Shown here: piece after piece, positions 1 to 3,998 of the stretch
How positions within the stretch are numbered: position 1 is the first letter of the stretch
Layout: each line of letters opens with the position of its first letter
Assembly (NCBI GenBank): GCA_012800685.1
Contig: JAAZIT010000292.1
Coordinates: forward strand, 1-6,994
Length of the DNA: 6,994 nt
Reading direction: 5' to 3'
Origin: Clostridiales bacterium
GTDB taxonomy: Bacteria; Bacillota; Clostridia; Oscillospirales; Ruminococcaceae
The notes under the pieces: model-generated
The model's input: the letters and a program-made list of their open reading frames with translations, nothing else
The model's database searches: none
Told to the model about the DNA's origin: nothing
Program-made: the position numbers and the translations under genes

Positions 1-526
1 CAGTTGTTGCAAAAATTCTTGTTTTAGCTTCTTCCTTACCATACTTATCTTCAAGAAGTTTTTTAAATATTCTAAAAGCAAGTGCTGGTTCAGTAGTTGT
101 TCCTGATTTTGAAATAATGTTAACACAAATATCCTTACCCTCACAAATTGAAATAATCTCATTCAAATAAGTTGGGCTAATATTATTACCAACATAATAG
201 ATATCAGGTGTGTCTTTTTTCAGATTATTATAAAATGGTGATTGAAGAAGATCAATCGCCGCCCTTGCGCCTAAATAAGAACCTCCAATTCCAATAACTA
301 TTAGAATATCTGCCTTCTCTTTAATTCTTTTAGCAGCAGCCTTAATTCTTGCAAATTCCTCTTTGTCATAATCAACTGGAAGGTCAACCCATCCTAAAAA
401 ATCATTACCCAAGCCACTTCTGTTTGTCAAAACCTGATGTGCACATGTTACTTGAGCTTTAATACCTTCCATTTCATCAGCTGCGATAAAACTTTCAAGA
501 TACTTAGTATTTAGTTTAATTGGCAA
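1..526 (-). CDS. pgi: Glucose-6-phosphate isomerase, N-terminal 175 residues (partial)
   Basis: This cytoplasmic enzyme interconverts glucose 6-phosphate and fructose 6-phosphate in glycolysis and gluconeogenesis. The reading frame runs off the left edge after 175 complete codons of a protein that is usually about 450 residues. Conserved Firmicutes-type Pgi blocks are visible: DFLGWVDLPVDYD (about 42-54), the sugar-phosphate-binding GIGGSYLGARAA (about 79-90), and SGTTTEPA with AFRIFKKLLE (about 141-159). The closest remembered match is Bacillus subtilis Pgi, which shares whole stretches. The start is inferred as TTG at 526. There is an in-frame TGA nine bases upstream and no in-frame ATG until Met19, within a region that already aligns. 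The translation then begins MPIKLNTKYLESF. A purine-rich ribosome binding site and a sigma-A promoter lie upstream, so pgi can be expressed independently of the carboxypeptidase-like gene behind it on the same strand. Family identity is near certain; the start codon is less so. Confidence 0.96.
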   Translation of the reverse strand, partial: MPIKLNTKYLESFIAADEMEGIKAQVTCAHQVLTNRSGLGNDFLGWVDLPVDYDKEEFARIKAAAKRIKEKADILIVIGIGGSYLGARAAIDLLQSPFYNNLKKDTPDIYYVGNNISPTYLNEIISICEGKDICVNIISKSGTTTEPALAFRIFKKLLEDKYGKEEAKTRIFATT

Positions 527-537
527 ATAAATTCAAT

Positions 538-546
538 TCCTTTCCC
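538..546 (-). promoter_or_regulatory. Ribosome binding site that supports the TTG start of pgi
   Basis: On the minus strand the sequence is GGGAAAGGA, followed by 11 bases and then TTG at 526-524. The spacing is slightly long. It is the only good Shine-Dalgarno match near the 5' end of the pgi frame, and it sits just upstream of the in-frame TGA, so translation must begin at or after this TTG. Confidence 0.65.
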
Positions 547-578
547 ACGGCTAGAAAATAGTCGCTTTATCTACTCAT

Positions 579-607
579 ATTTTACTATAAATCTGATGTT
601 TTTTCAA
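579..607 (-). promoter_or_regulatory. Sigma-A promoter for pgi
   Basis: Reading the minus strand there is TTGAAA (607-602), a 17-base spacer and TAAAAT (584-579). Each hexamer differs from the housekeeping consensus at one position and the spacing is ideal. Transcription would start near 572, giving a leader of about 46 bases before the TTG start. I see no convincing intrinsic terminator between this promoter and the end of the upstream gene at 655, so some read-through into pgi is possible. Confidence 0.75.
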
Positions 608-654
608 GTCGTTTTATATTACTAATTCACTTTTGTACATTTACACCAAAATTG

Positions 655-1851
655 TTAGCAAAGTTTCAGCATATTTGTCCACAATCTTTTAAACGCAGTT
701 CCAAAAGTCATTTTTTCAACTTTCTTCTCTGCAACTAGATCACTTTCAAAAATTACGCCCTCAGGATCAACTAATCGGACATATCCAACCTTTGAACCCG
801 CCTTCACTGGAGCTTGTAATACTTCTTCCTTTTCAAAGACAACTTTAATGTTTGACGAAGAGCCTTTTGGAATAATTATTGTTGCTTCCTTTTCAGCCTT
901 TAGAGATACCTTTAGCTCTTTTCCATTATGAACGCTAACCTTGCTCATTATCTCTTTTGAAAGCTTAGGTGTGTAAAGCTCGTATGCAGCAAATCCATGA
1001 TTAAGTATTTTTTTACCCTCATCGAATCTTGTGTCTTTTGTTTGGCTGTCCAAAATGACACAAATAAGAGTCATTTCTCCTCGCTTTGCTGTTGCAACTA
1101 AACAGTTTCCAGCTGTATCAGACGAACATGCTTTCATTCCTGTTATACCATTATAGCTTCTTATTAGACGATTTGTGTTAACAAGCTCTACCTGTTCCCC
1201 TCTTACATAATCCATCCAAGTACAAGTATATTCGTTTATAAATTCATACTTTGTTATTTCTACCGCCAAAATCCCTATGTCTCTTGCAGTTGAAATTGTG
1301 CCATCTGACATTCCAGTAACATCTTCAAAATGAGTTCTTTCCATCCCTAATTCAACTGCTTTTTGGTTCATCATTGAAATAAATTCCTGTTCACTTCCAC
1401 CGATTTTTTCAGCAAGAACCATACAAGCATCATTTGCGTTTCCAATAGTTATTGCCTTTAAAAGTTCTAAAACACTAATGGTTTCACCAACGTTTAACCA
1501 TATTTGCGTTCCACCCTGTGAATTTGCATTTGCTGAAACTGTAAGCTTTTCATCTAGCTTTAGTCTTTGGGCATCAACCTCTTCAGCCACAATAAGCATT
1601 GTCATTAGCTTTGCAAGATGTGACATGGGAACAGATTTTTCTCCCTCAATTTCAAATATAGTTGTACCTGTTTTTGCCTCCATCATAATTACCGACTTAG
1701 CAGTACACTCACTTTGCAAAGTTTCAGCAGTTGCTTCAACAGCATCATTGGTTTCATCAGTTACATCTGTTCCACCTGCAAAAGCTGTTATACTTAAATT
1801 AAATGCTATTAACGTTCCTAGTGCAATTGATAATAGTTTTTTTAGCTTCAT
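655..1851 (-). CDS. Exported D-alanyl-D-alanine carboxypeptidase homologue (peptidase S11), predicted inactive
   Basis: This 398-residue protein has the full layout of a DacA/DacF-type low-molecular-weight penicillin-binding protein. It has a signal peptide (1-25, cleavage likely after AFA), the S11 transpeptidase-like fold (about 45-290), and the C-terminal beta domain (about 300-375: APVKAGSKVGYVRLVD, SDLVAEKKV) with a terminal amphipathic segment for membrane association (about 383-396). Similarity to B. subtilis DacF is strong around GGTQIWLNVGE and LVNTNRLIRSYNGITGMK. Active family members trim the terminal D-alanine from peptidoglycan stem peptides. Here every catalytic motif is changed: SxxK reads H78-L-A-K81, SxN reads N138-A-N140, and KTG reads K240-A-C242. 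The frame is intact, and AAGGAGG lies 7 bases before the ATG, so this is not a decayed gene. I infer a pseudoenzyme that may bind peptidoglycan or regulate other enzymes. Seven cysteines, including the last residue, are also unusual for an exported protein. Confidence 0.93.
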   Translation of the reverse strand: MKLKKLLSIALGTLIAFNLSITAFAGGTDVTDETNDAVEATAETLQSECTAKSVIMMEAKTGTTIFEIEGEKSVPMSHLAKLMTMLIVAEEVDAQRLKLDEKLTVSANANSQGGTQIWLNVGETISVLELLKAITIGNANDACMVLAEKIGGSEQEFISMMNQKAVELGMERTHFEDVTGMSDGTISTARDIGILAVEITKYEFINEYTCTWMDYVRGEQVELVNTNRLIRSYNGITGMKACSSDTAGNCLVATAKRGEMTLICVILDSQTKDTRFDEGKKILNHGFAAYELYTPKLSKEIMSKVSVHNGKELKVSLKAEKEATIIIPKGSSSNIKVVFEKEEVLQAPVKAGSKVGYVRLVDPEGVIFESDLVAEKKVEKMTFGTAFKRLWTNMLKLC

Positions 1852-1883
1852 TCATACTCCTCCTTAAAATAAATAGGTAGTAC

Positions 1884-1913
1884 ATTCTATGAGGACAAAA
1901 CTAAAATAATGAA
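1884..1913 (-). promoter_or_regulatory. Weak candidate promoter for the carboxypeptidase-like gene
   Basis: The upstream gene ends in a terminator at 1924-1958, so a promoter is expected in the short gap before 1866. The best candidate on the minus strand is TAGAAT (1889-1884), a five-of-six match to the -10 hexamer, with a poor TTCATT (1913-1908) 18 bases upstream. The -10 is embedded in CATAGAAT, which also resembles the CATA-N3-T pattern of sporulation sigma factors E and K. No matching -35 decides between these readings. Confidence 0.3.
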
Positions 1914-1923
1914 TGAGAATAAC

Positions 1924-1958
1924 AAATAAAAAAACAGACTGCATTAAATGCAGTCTGT
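1924..1958 (-). terminator. Intrinsic terminator of the HPr-like gene
   Basis: A perfect 11-bp stem pairs ACAGACTGCAT (1934-1944) with ATGCAGTCTGT (1948-1958) around a three-base loop. Read on the minus strand it is followed immediately by seven T residues and then ATTT. There is no T tract on the plus-strand side, so it acts only on minus-strand transcripts. It lies about 78 bases after the HPr-like stop codon and separates that transcript from the carboxypeptidase-like gene. Confidence 0.92.
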
Positions 1959-2035
1959 AAAATTCCGAGTAACAGATTCTAAAGCCTGTTTTGGCTCTCA
2001 ATACTATTTAACAGTAATTAACCCTTGGATTAGTC

Positions 2036-2266
2036 TTAGTCAACAGTGTATTTTGAAATCTTTTCAAAGAAATCAGCAACGTCATCTGTGTGAGCTACAA
2101 GTTCAATTTTCTTTGTTAGATCCAAGCTAAAAATACCCATGATTGACTTAGCGTCAACTGCGTATCTTCCTGAAGTTAGATCCACGTCAAAATCGTATCT
2201 AAATACGATATCAACGAATTCCTTTACTGCTGCGATTGAGTCCAACATGATGTTAACTTTTTTCAT
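2036..2266 (-). CDS. HPr-like small protein lacking the His-15 phosphorylation site
   Basis: This is a 76-residue protein of the HPr fold family. HPr normally relays phosphate from enzyme I to sugar-specific enzyme II through His-15, and in Firmicutes it is also phosphorylated on Ser-46 for carbon catabolite control. The match is clearest at SGRYAVDAKSIMGIFSLDL (32-50), which aligns with the HPr strand and helix that carry KSIMGVMSL. Ser41 falls at the Ser-46 position. The N-terminal region that should read GIHARPA instead reads LDSIAAVKEFVDIV (8-21), with no histidine there; the only histidine in the protein is His59, far along the chain. It is therefore unlikely to act as a phosphocarrier. 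I recall similar short proteins in Clostridia annotated simply as HPr family, function unknown. AGGAGG lies 7 bases before the ATG. It is transcribed alone, with its own promoter, a long structured leader and a terminator. Confidence 0.85.
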   Translation of the reverse strand: MKKVNIMLDSIAAVKEFVDIVFRYDFDVDLTSGRYAVDAKSIMGIFSLDLTKKIELVAHTDDVADFFEKISKYTVD

Positions 2267-2484
2267 AATAAAACCTCCTAATAATATAACAGTTTCCTGT
2301 TTGAATCAGACTTCCGTCTGTTGTTATTGATTACTATATCTGTAACAGCTTTTGTTACAGTGAAGTAATAAGGATAAAATAACTTCTTATTCTATAGTCA
2401 TTATAAAACGACCTAAAGCTAAGTTTTAAAACTAATTAGTTTTACTCTGTCCAAGCAACCAATTAACTATATTTTTCCTTCTAT
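2267..2484 (-). promoter_or_regulatory. Long structured 5' leader of the HPr-like gene (candidate cis-regulatory RNA)
   Basis: The predicted start near 2484 leaves about 218 nt before the ATG, which is long for a 76-codon gene. In transcript order I see several pairings. UAAAACU (2444-2438) pairs with AGUUUUA (2433-2427). UAAAAC (2428-2423) pairs with GUUUUA (2409-2404). AAUAAG (2391-2386) pairs with CUUAUU (2372-2367). An 8-bp stem joins CUGUAACA (2360-2353) to UGUUACAG (2347-2340). ACUAUA (2398-2393) can close the last two hairpins by pairing with UAUAGU (2338-2333), forming a three-way junction. Two tetraloop hairpins follow just before the ribosome binding site. No T-box consensus, guanidine-II ACGR loop pair or other riboswitch class I know is recognisable. 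The pairings are read from sequence; a regulatory role is inference. There is no protein-coding gene in this stretch. Confidence 0.5.
2288..2320 (-). other. Tandem GNRA-tetraloop hairpins upstream of the HPr-like ribosome binding site
   Basis: On the minus strand, CAGAC-GGAA-GTCTG (2320-2307) is followed after six bases by AACAG-GAAA-CTGTT (2301-2288). Each is a perfect 5-bp stem capped by a GNRA tetraloop. The second ends eight bases before AGGAGG (2279-2274). Two adjacent hairpins with the same loop class suggest tertiary contacts or a protein-binding or mRNA-stabilising element. Confidence 0.6.
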
Positions 2485-2490
2485 ATTAAT

Positions 2491-2519
2491 AATATAACAA
2501 CTTACTTTTGAAATGTCAA
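2491..2519 (-). promoter_or_regulatory. Strong sigma-A promoter for the HPr-like gene
   Basis: The minus strand reads TTGACA (2519-2514), a perfect -35, then a 17-base spacer and TATATT (2496-2491), five of six for the -10. This is one of the best promoters in the window and predicts initiation near 2484, far upstream of the ATG at 2266. Confidence 0.85.
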
Positions 2520-2526
2520 CAAAAAT

Positions 2527-2555
2527 TTGTGTATTTTTAAAAAATATAGTATAAT
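2527..2555 (+). promoter_or_regulatory. mtaB: Sigma-A promoter for mtaB (and probably purL)
   Basis: TTGTGT (2527-2532), a 17-base spacer and a perfect TATAAT (2550-2555) predict transcription starting near 2562 and heading right. Its -35 lies only seven bases from the -35 of the divergent HPr-like promoter, so the two promoters stand back to back. Confidence 0.75.
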
Positions 2556-2561
2556 AATCAA

Positions 2562-2660
2562 AGTAAACAAAAACGGACACCGTTCTTTGTGCAGATCCAC
2601 CAAATAAAGTATTGCTTATTTGTGCATATATAACATAGATTTAATTGAAGGAAATTTATA
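2562..2660 (+). promoter_or_regulatory. 5' leader of mtaB with two small hairpins
   Basis: The roughly 99-nt leader holds a 5-bp hairpin, AACGG (2572-2576) with CCGTT (2580-2584), and a 7-bp A/T-rich hairpin, CAAATAA (2601-2607) with TTATTTG (2616-2622). It also has a direct repeat TTTGTGCA at 2586-2593 and 2619-2626. The ribosome binding site AAGGAA (2648-2653) is well placed. No known riboswitch is recognisable. Read on the minus strand, the first hairpin is followed by a short T tract and could be a weak terminator. Confidence 0.35.
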
Positions 2661-3968
2661 ATGAAAATTTATTATTACACATTTGGCTGTAAGGTCAATC
2701 AATATGAAACAGAAAATTTAAAACAATTATTTTTGAAAAGAGGGTTTGACACCTCCGATAAAATAATTGGAGCTGATGTTTGCTTAGTTAATACTTGTAC
2801 GGTAACCGCTAATTCAGATTCAAAATGCCGACAGTTTCTTAGAAAGGTAAAAAAGCAAAATCCATATTGCATACTTATTCTAACTGGCTGTTTCCCTCAA
2901 GCCTTTGAGGATGCTGCGTATGAAATGGAAGAATGTGATATTATAACTGGTTCTTCTAACAAAACAGAAATTCCAGAGCTTTTAGATGAGTATTTGTCAA
3001 AAAGACAAAGAATAATAAAGATAGTCCCTCACAAAAAAGGTGAAAAATTTGAGGATATGTCAAATACCGAGGTTAAAACAAAAACAAGAGCCTATATCAA
3101 AATACAAGACGGTTGCGACCAATATTGCAGTTATTGTATTATTCCTTATGCAAGAGGACATATTCGTTCAAAATCCTTAGATATATTAAAAAATGAAATT
3201 ATTGAGCTTTCTAAAAGTGGACATAAAGAGGTTATTTTAGTGGGAATAAATCTTTGTTGCTACGGCAAGGATTTAGATAATGACATTAGACTTATTGATG
3301 CAATTGAAGTTGCCTGCGGAATTGATGGGATAGAGCGTGTTAGACTAGGGAGTCTTGAACCAGAAATGATTCTAGATGAAGATATAAAACGTATGGCAAG
3401 ACAAAAAAAGCTTTGTCCGCACTTTCATTTGTCGCTTCAAAGTGGCTGTGACAGGACTTTAAAATCAATGAATAGAAAATACACCATATCTGAATATACA
3501 GAGCTAGTGAATAAATTAAGAGAAAATTTTGAGAACTGTGCAATAACAACTGATATCATGGTTGGTTTCCCTGATGAAACAGATGAGGATTTTAATCAGT
3601 CTTTAGAATTTGCAAGAAAAATTAAGTTTTCACACGCACACATTTTTCCATACTCACAGCGCGAGGGAACTGTTGCAGCTAAACGTGATAATCAAATTTC
3701 ACAATCGATAAAGGAAAAACGTGCTAGAAAAATGACAGAAATTTGCAAACAATCTGAACAGGATTTTCTTCAAAAAATGATAGGGAAATCTGTAAAAGTT
3801 TTATTTGAAAGAGAAAGTTGCACAGAATTTCATCAAGGTTTCAGTGAAAATTACACACAAATAAAGATTATGAGGGAAAACCCCTTAAAAAGTTTGCGTA
3901 GAACGATTTTTTGTGTTAAAATAATAGGGTATGAAAATAATTATTGCATTGGTACAATAATAAAGTAA
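2661..3968 (+). CDS. mtaB: tRNA (N6-L-threonylcarbamoyladenosine(37)-C2)-methylthiotransferase
   Basis: MtaB is a cytoplasmic radical-SAM enzyme that adds a methylthio group to C2 of t6A at position 37 of tRNAs reading ANN codons, which supports accurate decoding. The order of domains is complete. The N-terminal methylthiotransferase (UPF0004) domain has cluster ligands C10 (TFGCKVNQYETE), C46 (VNTCTVT) and C77 (TGCFPQ). The radical-SAM domain has C152-x3-C156-x2-C159 in DGCDQYCSYCIIPYARG. A C-terminal TRAM-like RNA-binding region covers about 374-435. TFGCKVNQYE and CIIPYARG point to the MtaB branch rather than MiaB or RimO. At 435 residues it has normal family length. An unusual Cys-Cys pair (199-200, GINLCCYG) lies where relatives I know carry small or polar residues. 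AAGGAA lies about eight bases before the ATG. purL follows after 30 bp without a terminator. Confidence 0.95.
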   Translation: MKIYYYTFGCKVNQYETENLKQLFLKRGFDTSDKIIGADVCLVNTCTVTANSDSKCRQFLRKVKKQNPYCILILTGCFPQAFEDAAYEMEECDIITGSSNKTEIPELLDEYLSKRQRIIKIVPHKKGEKFEDMSNTEVKTKTRAYIKIQDGCDQYCSYCIIPYARGHIRSKSLDILKNEIIELSKSGHKEVILVGINLCCYGKDLDNDIRLIDAIEVACGIDGIERVRLGSLEPEMILDEDIKRMARQKKLCPHFHLSLQSGCDRTLKSMNRKYTISEYTELVNKLRENFENCAITTDIMVGFPDETDEDFNQSLEFARKIKFSHAHIFPYSQREGTVAAKRDNQISQSIKEKRARKMTEICKQSEQDFLQKMIGKSVKVLFERESCTEFHQGFSENYTQIKIMRENPLKSLRRTIFCVKIIGYENNYCIGTIIK

Positions 3969-3998
3969 AATTTATTTCTTATATAAGGAGTTGTCATT

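Noticed and set aside
598..654. Terminator after the carboxypeptidase-like gene
   Set aside because: Only a loose TTTTG/CAAAA pairing with a long loop is present (about 630-650), with no following T tract on the minus strand.
1478..1867. 129-codon open frame on the plus strand
   Set aside because: It lies antisense to the 5' half of the carboxypeptidase-like gene, which has clear family homology, a signal peptide and a good ribosome binding site. The antisense translation resembles no family.
1959..2035. Small inverted repeats in the 3' tail of the HPr-like transcript
   Set aside because: AGCC/GGCT and a pairing around ACTGTT are only 4-6 bp and not distinguishable from background beside the clear terminator.
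2288..2320. Guanidine-II (mini-ykkC) riboswitch, because of two tandem hairpins and an ACGG string in the first
   Set aside because: That class needs ACGR in both terminal loops. Here the loops are GGAA and GAAA, and the second hairpin has no ACGR.
1948..2330. Two short plus-strand open frames (1948-2130 and 2139-2330)
   Set aside because: They are antisense to the terminator, the HPr-like gene and its leader, have no good ribosome binding site, and their translations look non-coding.
2387..2401. Four-codon upstream reading frame (MTIE) in the HPr-like leader
   Set aside because: Very short, with only a poor AGG upstream, and inside predicted stems; most likely chance.
2267..2484. T-box leader for the HPr-like gene
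   Set aside because: No T-box sequence, no terminator/antiterminator pair and no aminoacyl-tRNA or amino-acid gene downstream.
3944..3971. Possible internal promoter for purL (TTGCAT, 16 bases, TAAAAT)
   Set aside because: The -35 matches only three positions and the sequence is within an AT-rich gene end. It cannot be excluded but is not supported well enough to list.
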